Source: Neodiprion pinetum
Lineage: Eukaryota > Arthropoda > Insecta > Hymenoptera > Diprionidae
Reading direction: 5' to 3'
Assembly: GCF_021155775.2 (NCBI RefSeq)
Contig: NC_060237.1
Location: 13,045,832 to 13,109,831 of the forward strand
DNA: 64,000 nt
The notes beneath the pieces are model-generated. The model searched no databases, was not told the DNA's origin, and saw only the letters and a list, made by a program, of their open reading frames with translations. A program made the position numbers and the translations under genes. Within the stretch, counting starts at the first letter, position 1. Each line of letters begins with the position of its first letter. Below, in pieces: positions 33,831 through 44,566 of this stretch.

Positions 33831-34719
33831 GGCATAATAAAATGACCGCATCAACGATACAGACAAACTGGTATATAAAAAACTACTGTTATGTTTCGGA
33901 TACATTGTTAAAGCGGATATTTCGATACGTGTGCAATGTAACTATTGTCATTGTTGCCTTGGATGAAAGTACCTTATAATAAATATATATCATGTTTCGC
34001 AAAGGTGTGTGCTTTATCTCATTTAGTTGTCCTGTATTTCTCATAAGAATACATAGGTGTGGATGTAAAATAATTAATATCATTTAATTGGTGCAAGTTA
34101 CCATTACTGAAATAGCTAAGAATGTAAGCGTTGCTGTATCATCTAACCCCTGAGATAAGTCCATATTGACCATACAAGAAGCTTTTAACAGCTTGTGTAT
34201 TAATATAGTATGTACATGAAAAATTATACCGAAAACATATTCTCAAGTTGGTTGTTACACGTTTATCGGAACCGCGTGATATTCGATTAAGTGTATTCAA
34301 TTAAACGTATAATAATTGTTTACGGATATCGTTTTTACGTTAAATCAACACACATTAAGTACGTGTATTATTATAAAAAAAATTTTCCAATGAACACGCT
34401 TATTAAACGTGTTTGAACCACGAAAAATGGTGGCTGTAACAGGTATATATTAAACGTCTACGTTAACATTTGAATTGCGTTCTGTCATACTTGTTTCATT
34501 ACGTTTCCGAAAACCGTAATTTCGACGTTTACTTCAACCGTGGAATATCCGGATCATAATCACTAACAGAAAACGTTGATGAGCGCAGTCGAAAAAACCT
34601 ATATCAGGGCGGACATTTTTCACGGGAAAAAACGTATGTGCTGAACGATTATTCAACTATATACAACGTTATTTTTCGACGAATTTCTTACGATTTATTT
34701 ACCAGCAATGTTTATTGGG
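33831..34719. other. AT-rich, AACGT-word-rich stretch ending in a transposon-like terminus
   Basis: No gene recognised. Many words such as AACGTTT and TACGTTA recur between 34250 and 34700. The stretch ends CAGCAATGTTTATTGGG at 34719, the same terminus as the 26598-26972 element, exactly where the large palindrome begins. A 5' partner terminus was not found. Confidence 0.45.
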
Positions 34720-35460
34720 TTCATAGAGCATAGAATAGAAAATTTGAACCATGAAAACAACAAGGAGCAGAACCTATAAATTCTTGCAATATCATTTTGT
34801 TTTCGTATTTTTGTTTGTTAATTTTCACGGTTAGCTTAAGAATTTAGGTAATCCAAGCGCAGAGTGCGACACTGTATCTAATTTGTTGATTTAAACCTTG
34901 TTCACCTGGATTAAAACTTATTTGGGATTACTTTCAAAATTTACACAACGTGTCTGTTTCTCTGTCCTACGTGGTTTTTTTTATTCAGAATTTCACCTTG
35001 CATAAAAACCGACAGGCAGCCAAGGTTCTCCCTGGTCTGCAGGATCGGCGTTGTGTTTGGGTCATCAACCCAAGACTAGACGTAGGAAGGCGACTCTGTT
35101 GACTCCGAGTTCGCAGTCAGAAGGGAGCACCGGGAAACCCGTGTTTTCTAATAGATGACATACACCTCACTGTCTTGTCTCCAATCGGTAGCAAAAGTGA
35201 CACAGTTCTTGTCTTACGTGAGGAAGAATAGGAAGGAGGTGCTTGTTTATGAACCAAGGCGGCTTTGAAATCACCTAAGTCCGTATAACTAATTGATTCA
35301 GGGTGTTTTTGGGTCGGAATCTTCTTTTTGCTTATCAGAGGAGGTTCTTTATATTATTCATATTTACCTTAATTTTAAGGGTGAAGGCAAAAGACCTACA
35401 TAATAATGGGGTTTTCCCAAAGGTACAAGCCTCAAGAAAACCGTACACGTGACAACGTTT
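34720..35460 (+). repeat. Dispersed 0.76-kb repeat, copy 2 (5' end cut)
   Basis: Same block order as 17655-18415 but starting inside the unit, because the sequence is cut at 34720. The mirror copy on the right arm is complete. Confidence 0.7.
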
Positions 35461-36128
35461 ATTAACAGGTAGAATGTTGAGTTACTATTAATAAGCGTAC
35501 GTGTTTCGTATAAAAATACGTATGAGTGACGGACATTTGACTAATCATTATTCGTATTCCGTAAGATTTCAACGTATATTTCACCATTCGGTATTCATTA
35601 GGTACTTTGACATTATTCACATTTATGTGCCGTTATTACGATAAACCTTGAAAAACGTGCAAATGAAGTTTCTCAATACTTTTGCTTCAAATGCCACCTG
35701 ACTCTCAGCATAATCGAAAATATTTCTTACTCTTTTGATAATGCTATCCCACATATTCCACTTTCGAAAGTACATTATAACTCGTTCTCGGAATTACTCA
35801 ATGTCAACGACATGGACGTGACAAGTTTCTGACATCTTTTTTTCACTCACTACTCTTCTTGTTTAATATTTATTAGATAATACCGTAGTTCATCAAAATA
35901 AAATGAAAAATGATAACAAAGATACTCATGGTGCTGAAAACACTTTTGAAAACTGTTTACAAATGTAGGGGTTCTCTTTTTATTCAGAATCTTTTGGTTT
36001 TTTATCTCGATTTTTCTGGTTTTCATCATCGACCACACTTTTTTTAAATTATGATGATTGATAATATGAGTAATAACAATAATAGTATCAAAAATAGTTT
36101 TTAAATGCGAATTTTCTTTCCTAATTTC
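35461..36128. other. No gene recognised (left-arm copy of 46782-47449)
   Basis: AT-rich. A 62-codon minus-strand frame (35850-36038, mirrored at 46872-47060) follows the USP-like remnant but has no recognisable motif. Confidence 0.4.
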
Positions 36129-37091
36129 TCACGTCGATGACAGCGCGTAATAGATAGCGTGCGGGTGTAGACACTGATCACTATTCAAGCACAGAGGTTT
36201 TTTCCCAAACCCGCAATATTCTCTTGAGTTCAAACACGTGAAAGTGTAAGCAACGTAGTGCTCTCGCCATTGTTGATAGGCTACAACTCCAGCAATGGTA
36301 TAGTTTTGCCTATCGAGAATCAAACGTTTTGACATGGAGCGTAACGGACATTGCGAATCTTCAACTTTCGCACACCTTAAATAATGTAGATAGGTATAAA
36401 CACGTGTATCAATTATCATATGTGGTCCATAGACTTTCGTTACCTCAAAGTAATAGTTACATTTTTCACATAAAATGGTATTTGCTAATTCAGTGTCTGC
36501 AATGGCTTATTGCATGTGGCCAAAACCGTCCCGAAAAAGAATGTTTACGTTCACGTTTACAAACGGGGACGGTTTTGTAATAACCATGTCGCACTTATTG
36601 CATTTGCCGGTCATCGTATAACTACGTACATCTTTAAACAGATACTCGATCAATTGTGCAGCATTGCATTTTACATTCACAGATTCCACATGTCCAGTGC
36701 CTTTGCAATCTAATATTGGAATTAGAAGTAGAATTCGCGCTCTGTCGGCATAGTGCTTCGAAGTTAATCTACTATCCGTAATTAAACTCTGAGCCACTTG
36801 TAATAAGACAGGGTTTTTTATTTTCCTGACATATTGTACATAGAATAGAAATAAGACAAGGGTATTGGCAGTTACTTAAAAGTTTGCATGAAATGGACAA
36901 CTGTAAGTTTCAACAATGTGGTTTTGGACATCATTGATTGCAGGGTTGCACACGTTATCATTTCGCATGAGTGGTATTCCCACTACTTTATGACTCTGCA
37001 TGAAGTCGTAGTCTGGGCATGGGACTTGATAGCACTGTAGATGACTTTGAACACGAAAATCCTCCTTTAATTGAGAAAGTTTTAGGTGCAA
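36129..37091 (-). pseudogene. USP-like (ubiquitin-protease-like) C-terminal remnant, left-arm copy
   Basis: Mirror image of 45819-46781, described there; same stops, no differences seen. Confidence 0.4.
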
Positions 37092-37551
37092 TTAAACCAA
37101 TATATGAAGATTTATCTTTAGAAAACTCGCTAATAAGATGCTTGGGCTCAGAAACAGAATAATAACGAATCTTTGAATTTACTCATCTGGACTTTCGCAC
37201 CCAAGTATATGGGTACATGCTGGAACCCACACCATTCAAATTGCTAATTTTATTGCCATATGTACATTTAACGATGGATTTTTACTACTTTTAAATATAA
37301 TTGCTGAAAAGGGAATAACTATTGACCCAGAATCCCACGCATTCGTCAAAAAATGGGATCAAGTCCGAATTAACCGCTCCGATCAGCTACGAGCTTTTGA
37401 CGCTTCCAAGGAAGCTAGAACTGCTCGATCATCTGAAAGAGCTTCACAAAATCTCACGTTTTGAAGTGGAAGAAGGCACATTGTATGGGGCAGGGATCGC
37501 TGAGCGAGAAAATGTAAGTATAACACGCCTTTGGACGATTCAGACTGCGCA

Positions 37552-37690
37552 AAACTCGACCTCAAACTTTAAAGGCGTTTTTCTGAAAACTACTTTTTTC
37601 GACACGGTTGGCATGATATGTCAAGTTCTAATAAACCGATTCACTTGAAATTCAGCACAGAGCTTTTCTATATATTAGAAGATCGCGTAA
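37552..37690. repeat. Fragment related to the interior of the TTAA MITE (left arm)
   Basis: It shares CTTTAAAGGCGTTTTTCTGAAAACTAC-type sequence and CAAGTTCTAATAAACCGATT..ACTTGAAATT with 24968-25062. Mirrored at 45220-45358. The rest of 37092-38343 shows no recognised gene. Confidence 0.55.
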
Positions 37691-38343
37691 CGAAGCGTTT
37701 TAAAAAAAAAATTTTTTTACTAGTTTTTAAAAACTCCGAAAGTTGAAAAATAACAGGGAAAAACCGTGACTCATTCTTCACACCACCACAATTTAGCTAA
37801 ATTTTTTTTTTTGAAAACCCCACGTAGTGCGATAACTACATCAATCTTCTTTAAGAATTTCCAAAAAAATTTTGCTTCAGATCACTGGAAGGTCTGGAAT
37901 CCTGCCAACCAGGACACGCCATATTTTTGTGAGCCCCCACTTTGCCTCCCTGCAGCTTTTTCAATTTTGATTATTTTCTAATTAATTTGACTTTCCTATA
38001 CTTCTAAAATACGACGTTACTTTCCTATTTAACCTAAACGGCCAACCGCGTTTTCGTAGTCCTTGTGACTCTCGCCATTTGGGAATATTAATTGCTTCAA
38101 ACATGCACATGTCAGAACTTATTAACATCCCAGTAGCCAAGATTGAAAGAAAATGCCTGATCCTAAACAAGAAATCCTAATATTCACTTGAATATAATAA
38201 TTCCATTTTTGCATTACAACATTTAATTTATTATTTATTGAAATATTATGATGATAACAATGCTATGAGATACAAACAAACGTGAGTATGAAGGACCTTT
38301 TACATATTGACCAACATTTTTGAAATGAAAATGCATTTGTGAT

Positions 38344-38844
38344 TTTAGGAAAGAAGTTCGTGACCAGGAGGTAGATTGAAGATGAAGGTTCGTCGAAATT
38401 CCGGTCAGGAAGAAGAAGAATTTAATACTTAGAAAGACGTGAATATAAAAAGTCGACGTTTCGGCCGGGCCCTGCCGACCATCCTCAGGCATAAATTCTA
38501 TAATAAATAACAAAAATAGTATGCTTCAACACAACAAATCTGAATTGAGCGTATGGAATATGTTTAAAAACAATATTTGTTGTTGTACAAAAATTAGGTG
38601 AAAATTAAACAGTTGCACGAAACTGTCAGAGTGACAGTTTTAGGTTAAGTGTCAAAATTTTGAAGATAGGTTAATCAGAGGAAAAATTGGTTGATGAGAA
38701 ATGAAAATATGTCAGAAAATGCTTATTAATAATTTGGGAAATGGAATTGGGAAAAGATCAATTAATTTTGAAAAGAGTACTCACAAAAAATGACGACCAG
38801 TACATGCTTAGGTGTTGTTAGTGGAACAGCATTTCGGACGGAAG
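38344..38844 (-). repeat. Penelope terminal repeat (pLTR), intron-containing, left-arm copy
   Basis: Mirror of 44066-44566. The intron corresponds to 38498-38784 on the minus strand (GTGAGT at 38784, TATAG ending at 38498). Confidence 0.8.
38455..38488 (-). ncRNA. Hammerhead-ribozyme-like core, left-arm pLTR
   Basis: Minus-strand CTGAGGA, a 6-bp stem II, GAAA and CGTC, identical to the core described at 41303-41336. Confidence 0.7.
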
Positions 38845-38983
38845 TGAAGGTTAGCGGGAATCGATCCGTAAATCTATGTTGATCAACGTGTGAACTTGAT
38901 CTATGTTCGAAAGTCATGGAGTACAAAGGCAGTGACCAATCGGAGTAAGGGGCGCCAATGATTTGAAAACACGATAATGTAAA

Positions 38984-41226
38984 CTAGAGAATGTTAGAGT
39001 ATAGGTGGCTAAGATGTTCAATATCTGTACGTTTGTTAACAGAGTTCCTTTTGTTCTTAAAGATATGGATCATTTCTTTGATGATACGTTTATACCAATT
39101 CGGTTCTGTAGCTAGGGTTATAGAGTTGTTGAAATCGAAATTGTGACCCAGGGTCAAAGAGTGATCTGCTAAAGCGCATCTGTCAGTGACATGGCATTTA
39201 ATATTAGAACGATGACCAGAAATTCTATTTTTTAGGTGTTGTGACGTTTGTCCAATATAACTCATGCTACAGTCTCGACATGGTATTTTATATACACAGT
39301 TAATTTTCTCTAAATTAGGAGTAACAGATTTAAGATGAGAAAACAGAGACAGTTTTGTACTATTAGATATTCTAAAAGTAATTTCAATTCCCTCGTCATT
39401 AAGAATTTTTTTGATTTGGCTAGATAGATTTTCTATATACGGTATAGAGATAGAGTTTTTAAATTTATCATTAACATCAGTTGGATTGTTGGAGTCTACA
39501 TTCCAATCAATCGAGTTGTACATTTTTTCTACTCTATACTTTTTGATATCATTGATGAATTTTATAGGGTAGCCATTGGACATAAGAGTTGTTTCTACAA
39601 GTTTTAAATTCTTTTTAAGGAATTGAGGGTTTGATATTCTAAGGCAGCGATCGAATAAGGATATGGCGACAGATTTTTTGTGTTTGATGGGGTGATGTGA
39701 GTTGAAATGAATGTATCTCCCAGACCAGGTTGGTTTATGGTGCCAATCTAAGATTATGGTGTCATTGTGGTTGATTACCATAGTGTCTAGAAAACTGATT
39801 TTACCATCTTTTTCCAACTCGAAGGTGAATTGAATACGTGGGTGAAAGTTGTTAAATTTATTAAGAAGGAGTTGTAAATTTTCATTTTTGACACACGTTA
39901 TAATATCATCGACGTACCGATAGTAAAAAGGTAGGCTGAAGGGAAGATTTGAAATGATTTTTTTTTCAAAATGTTCGAGCACCAGATTCGCTACTACTGG
40001 GCTAATTGGTGAGCCCATTGCTACGCCAAAAATTTGTTGGTAGAAATTATCTTTGTAGGCGAAATAGCATGAATCTAAACAAAGTTTGGTGGCGGCTAGG
40101 AATTCTTTTTTATTAATGTTAGTGTGACATTTCAAATTGGGCCAGTTTTTACTGATGATCGATATTGCTAGATTGGTTGGAATGTTGGTAAACAGTGATT
40201 TGACATCTAGGGATACTAACAGGTGATTAGGCGGAATTGTTTTTCCCCTGATTTTGTTTACAAAGGACCAGGTGTCCTTGATGTGATAGTCTGATGTACC
40301 TGTTATGTTTGATAAGACACAAGAACAAAATCTCGAAATTTTGTAGGTGGGGGAATTGATGTTAGAAACAATAGGTCTGAGAGGAACATTTTCTTTATGA
40401 ATTTTTGGTAGAAAATATATTTTGGGAGGAAGAGAATTGTGTGTTTTGAGGTGTTTAGCCGAATTGGAATCTATAAATTTTTTCTGTTGCCATAGACTTA
40501 TCATATCGTTGACTTGTTTTTGTACTTTTAAGGTGGGATCACGAGAGATAAGATTATAGGTAGTCGAGTCATTAAGGATATCTTGGCATTTTTGTTCAAA
40601 CTCCATCTTTTCCATGACGACTGTAATGTTACCTTTGTCGGCATCGGTGACCACTAGGTGGTTATTTTGTTTTAAAAATTCTTTGGTTTGTTTAACCTTG
40701 GAAGTTGTTTCAATGTGAGAAGTGGGAGGATTTTTGCCAAGTTTGTTGCCAATGAGTTGGCTAATATTTGATCTTACTTTATCTTTGGTGATTCCACTTT
40801 TGTTAATGAGAGCTAATTCTACGCTGCTTACAATGTCATCAATAGGTAACTTACTATTGTTAAATGGTAAACCATGATTAGGACCGAGTGATAAGGTATC
40901 CTTAATTTCAGAAGGTAACTCTGTCTTAGATAGGTCAACTAACCAATTATTAGTGTTAAACTCTTTAGGAGTATGTATAGATTTAAGTTTGTTAAATTTT
41001 CTAATATTATCTGTCTTAATAGCATTGAATAAACGATTGGCCTTATTTATATCCAAGTTGAAGTTTATGTAATCCAAGTTTGTGAATTGGTTCGAAAAGA
41101 AAAAGTTGATATTATGATTAAGTTCTTGGATTGACAGCCTTTCCTGTCGATAACATGTTTTAATTTCGAGCGATAGACACTTGTGTTGAAAAAAGCGTAA
41201 TGCTTTGATAAAAGTTTTTTCACTTG
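38984..41226 (-). pseudogene. Penelope-like element protein, 5'-truncated inverted copy
   Basis: Identical in almost every codon to residues from SEKTF onward of the full-length copy on the plus strand (41452-43926). It keeps all reverse transcriptase motifs and the GIY-YIG domain, and ends at TAG (38984-38986). It loses the N-terminal 77 or so residues at 41226, where 7 bases (41227-41233) join it head to head to the 5' terminal repeat of the plus copy. An ATG-led frame can be read from 41266 through that junction, but it uses reversed terminal-repeat sequence and is unlikely to be natural. One residue differs from the plus copy (Asp for Asn near base 40936). Confidence 0.85.
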
Positions 41227-41233
41227 ATTTTGT

Positions 41234-41447
41234 CTTCCGTCCGAAATGCTGTTCCACTAACAACACCTAAGCATGTACTGGTCGTCATTTTTTAATTTAT
41301 GCCTGAGGATGGTCGGCAGGGCCCGGCCGAAACGTCGACTTTTTATATTCACGTCTTTCTAAGTATTAAATTCTTCTTCTTCCTGACCGGAATTTCGACG
41401 AACCTTCATCTTCAATCTACCTCCTGGTCACGAACTTCTTTCCTAAA
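41234..41447 (+). repeat. Penelope 5' terminal repeat (pLTR), intronless form
   Basis: It matches 44066-44125 joined directly to 44413-44566 without indels. The join is at 41293|41294, exactly the exon junction expected after removing the 287-bp intron of the 3' copy. Confidence 0.9.
41303..41336 (+). ncRNA. Hammerhead-ribozyme-like core in the Penelope 5' pLTR
   Basis: Conserved CUGANGA is CTGAGGA (41303-41309). Stem II is GGTCGG/CCGGCC with one G.U pair and a CAGGGC loop. Then comes GAAA (41329-41332) and C-GUC, with expected cleavage after 41336. Stem III is minimal: ACGT could pair with another ACGT (for example 41331-41335 with the ACGTC near 41352, or between two molecules). Minimal hammerheads are known in Penelope-like terminal repeats. 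Stem I pairing here is weak by eye, so activity is not established. Confidence 0.75.
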
Positions 41448-41451
41448 TACA

Positions 41452-43926
41452 ATGCATCGAAACGGCTTCGTGGACGTCTCGTACCACCGTGATCCTACTT
41501 CATACCGCATTTCTAACCTGAGATCACTTTCCTCTACAAATCACTCACAAACCAAGAAGATCTGGAACTACCGGCAAAAACTAGCACGTATTAAAAACCG
41601 TAAAGTGTTCCTTCTTAAATGCCGTCAATTTGGAATTATTCCAAATTTTCTAAATTTTAAAATCAAAAACCTTCAACATTTAACAAGTGAAAAAACTTTC
41701 ATCAAAGCATTACGCTTTTTTCAACACAAGTGTCTATCGCTCGAAATTAAAACATGTTATCGACAGGAAAGGCTGTCAATCCAAGAACTTAATCATAATA
41801 TCAACTTTTTCTTTTCGAACCAATTCACAAACTTGGATTACATAAACTTCAACTTGGATATAAATAAGGCCAATCGTTTATTCAATGCTATTAAGACAGA
41901 TAATATTAGAAAATTTAACAAACTTAAATCTATACATACTCCTAAAGAGTTTAACACTAATAATTGGTTAGTTAACCTATCTAAGACAGAGTTACCTTCT
42001 GAAATTAAGGATACCTTATCACTCGGTCCTAATCATGGTTTACCATTTAACAATAGTAAGTTACCTATTGATGACATTGTAAGCAGCGTAGAATTAGCTC
42101 TCATTAACAAAAGTGGAATCACCAAAGATAAAGTAAGATCAAATATTAGCCAACTCATTGGCAACAAACTTGGCAAAAATCCTCCCACTTCTCACATTGA
42201 AACAACTTCCAAGGTTAAACAAACCAAAGAATTTTTAAAACAAAATAACCACCTAGTGGTCACCGATGCCGACAAAGGTAACATTACAGTCGTCATGGAA
42301 AAGATGGAGTTTGAACAAAAATGCCAAGATATCCTTAATGACTCGACTACCTATAATCTTATCTCTCGTGATCCCACCTTAAAAGTACAAAAACAAGTCA
42401 ACGATATGATAAGTCTATGGCAACAGAAAAAATTTATAGATTCCAATTCGGCTAAACACCTCAAAACACACAATTCTCTTCCTCCCAAAATATATTTTCT
42501 ACCAAAAATTCATAAAGAAAATGTTCCTCTCAGACCTATTGTTTCTAACATCAATTCCCCCACCTACAAAATTTCGAGATTTTGTTCTTGTGTCTTATCA
42601 AACATAACAGGTACATCAGACTATCACATCAAGGACACCTGGTCCTTTGTAAACAAAATCAGGGGAAAAACAATTCCGCCTAATCACCTGTTAGTATCCC
42701 TAGATGTCAAATCACTGTTTACCAACATTCCAACCAATCTAGCAATATCGATCATCAGTAAAAACTGGCCCAATTTGAAATGTCACACTAACATTAATAA
42801 AAAAGAATTCCTAGCCGCCACCAAACTTTGTTTAGATTCATGCTATTTCGCCTACAAAGATAATTTCTACCAACAAATTTTTGGCGTAGCAATGGGCTCA
42901 CCAATTAGCCCAGTAGTAGCGAATCTGGTGCTCGAACATTTTGAAAAAAAAATCATTTCAAATCTTCCCTTCAGCCTACCTTTTTACTATCGGTACGTCG
43001 ATGATATTATAACGTGTGTCAAAAATGAAAATTTACAACTCCTTCTTAATAAATTTAACAACTTTCACCCACGTATTCAATTCACCTTCGAGTTGGAAAA
43101 AGATGGTAAAATCAGTTTTCTAGACACTATGGTAATCAACCACAATGACACCATAATCTTAGATTGGCACCATAAACCAACCTGGTCTGGGAGATACATT
43201 CATTTCAACTCACATCACCCCATCAAACACAAAAAATCTGTCGCCATATCCTTATTCGATCGCTGCCTTAGAATATCAAACCCTCAATTCCTTAAAAAGA
43301 ATTTAAAACTTGTAGAAACAACTCTTATGTCCAATGGCTACCCTATAAAATTCATCAATGATATCAAAAAGTATAGAGTAGAAAAAATGTACAACTCGAT
43401 TGATTGGAATGTAGACTCCAACAATCCAACTGATGTTAATGATAAATTTAAAAACTCTATCTCTATACCGTATATAGAAAATCTATCTAGCCAAATCAAA
43501 AAAATTCTTAATGACGAGGGAATTGAAATTACTTTTAGAATATCTAATAGTACAAAACTGTCTCTGTTTTCTCATCTTAAATCTGTTACTCCTAATTTAG
43601 AGAAAATTAACTGTGTATATAAAATACCATGTCGAGACTGTAGCATGAGTTATATTGGACAAACGTCACAACACCTAAAAAATAGAATTTCTGGTCATCG
43701 TTCTAATATTAAATGCCATGTCACTGACAGATGCGCTTTAGCAGATCACTCTTTGACCCTGGGTCACAATTTCGATTTCAACAACTCTATAACCCTAGCT
43801 ACAGAACCGAATTGGTATAAACGTATCATCAAAGAAATGATCCATATCTTTAAGAACAAAAGGAACTCTGTTAACAAACGTACAGATATTGAACATCTTA
43901 GCCACCTATACTCTAACATTCTCTAG
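41452..43926 (+). CDS. Penelope-like element protein: reverse transcriptase plus GIY-YIG endonuclease, full length (824 aa)
   Basis: The retroelement polyprotein copies the element RNA and nicks the target. Start chosen at ATG 41452 (MHRNGFVDVSY), just after the terminal repeat. A longer frame from 41299 would translate the repeat and its ribozyme core. Motifs: VTDADKGNITVVMEK and LPKIHKENVPLRPIVSNINS (N-terminal RT blocks), LVSLDVKSLFTNIP (motif A, about residue 413), GVAMGSPISPVVANLVLEHF (motif B, about 477), YRYVDD (motif C, about 513), and FLDTMV. The C-terminal GIY-YIG domain starts near residue 720: CVYKIPCRDCSMSYIGQTSQ, then RISGHRSNIK, with a CCHH-like pattern before ALADHSLTLGHNF. 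No stop or frameshift across 824 codons, so it may be active or recently so. The intron-bearing pLTR follows. Confidence 0.92.
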   Translation: MHRNGFVDVSYHRDPTSYRISNLRSLSSTNHSQTKKIWNYRQKLARIKNRKVFLLKCRQFGIIPNFLNFKIKNLQHLTSEKTFIKALRFFQHKCLSLEIKTCYRQERLSIQELNHNINFFFSNQFTNLDYINFNLDINKANRLFNAIKTDNIRKFNKLKSIHTPKEFNTNNWLVNLSKTELPSEIKDTLSLGPNHGLPFNNSKLPIDDIVSSVELALINKSGITKDKVRSNISQLIGNKLGKNPPTSHIETTSKVKQTKEFLKQNNHLVVTDADKGNITVVMEKMEFEQKCQDILNDSTTYNLISRDPTLKVQKQVNDMISLWQQKKFIDSNSAKHLKTHNSLPPKIYFLPKIHKENVPLRPIVSNINSPTYKISRFCSCVLSNITGTSDYHIKDTWSFVNKIRGKTIPPNHLLVSLDVKSLFTNIPTNLAISIISKNWPNLKCHTNINKKEFLAATKLCLDSCYFAYKDNFYQQIFGVAMGSPISPVVANLVLEHFEKKIISNLPFSLPFYYRYVDDIITCVKNENLQLLLNKFNNFHPRIQFTFELEKDGKISFLDTMVINHNDTIILDWHHKPTWSGRYIHFNSHHPIKHKKSVAISLFDRCLRISNPQFLKKNLKLVETTLMSNGYPIKFINDIKKYRVEKMYNSIDWNVDSNNPTDVNDKFKNSISIPYIENLSSQIKKILNDEGIEITFRISNSTKLSLFSHLKSVTPNLEKINCVYKIPCRDCSMSYIGQTSQHLKNRISGHRSNIKCHVTDRCALADHSLTLGHNFDFNNSITLATEPNWYKRIIKEMIHIFKNKRNSVNKRTDIEHLSHLYSNIL

Positions 43927-44065
43927 TTTACATTATCGTGTTTTCAAATCATTGGCGCCCCTTACTCCGATTGGTCACTGCCTTTGTACTCCATGACTTT
44001 CGAACATAGATCAAGTTCACACGTTGATCAACATAGATTTACGGATCGATTCCCGCTAACCTTCA

Positions 44066-44566
44066 CTTCCGTCCGAAATGCTGTTCCACTAACAACACCT
44101 AAGCATGTACTGGTCGTCATTTTTTGTGAGTACTCTTTTCAAAATTAATTGATCTTTTCCCAATTCCATTTCCCAAATTATTAATAAGCATTTTCTGACA
44201 TATTTTCATTTCTCATCAACCAATTTTTCCTCTGATTAACCTATCTTCAAAATTTTGACACTTAACCTAAAACTGTCACTCTGACAGTTTCGTGCAACTG
44301 TTTAATTTTCACCTAATTTTTGTACAACAACAAATATTGTTTTTAAACATATTCCATACGCTCAATTCAGATTTGTTGTGTTGAAGCATACTATTTTTGT
44401 TATTTATTATAGAATTTATGCCTGAGGATGGTCGGCAGGGCCCGGCCGAAACGTCGACTTTTTATATTCACGTCTTTCTAAGTATTAAATTCTTCTTCTT
44501 CCTGACCGGAATTTCGACGAACCTTCATCTTCAATCTACCTCCTGGTCACGAACTTCTTTCCTAAA
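44066..44566 (+). repeat. Penelope 3' terminal repeat (pLTR) with a 287-bp intron
   Basis: Same sequence as 41234-41447 but interrupted at 44125 by GTGAGTACTC..TTATTATAG (44126-44412), a classic GT..AG intron with a T-rich end. It lies directly upstream of the ribozyme core. Confidence 0.9.
44422..44455 (+). ncRNA. Hammerhead-ribozyme-like core in the Penelope 3' pLTR
   Basis: Identical to the core at 41303-41336: CTGAGGA, stem II, GAAA, CGTC. Expected cleavage after 44455. Confidence 0.72.

Noticed and set aside
34550..34580. CACTAACAGAAAACG as a CACTA-element end
   Set aside because: The orientation is that of a left end, but it lies to the right of the transposase, and no matching TAGTG end was found at the correct place.
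41299..41451. Extending the Penelope protein by 51 residues to an ATG at 41299
   Set aside because: The extension translates the terminal repeat with its ribozyme core, and the same peptide appears downstream of the gene in the 3' repeat.
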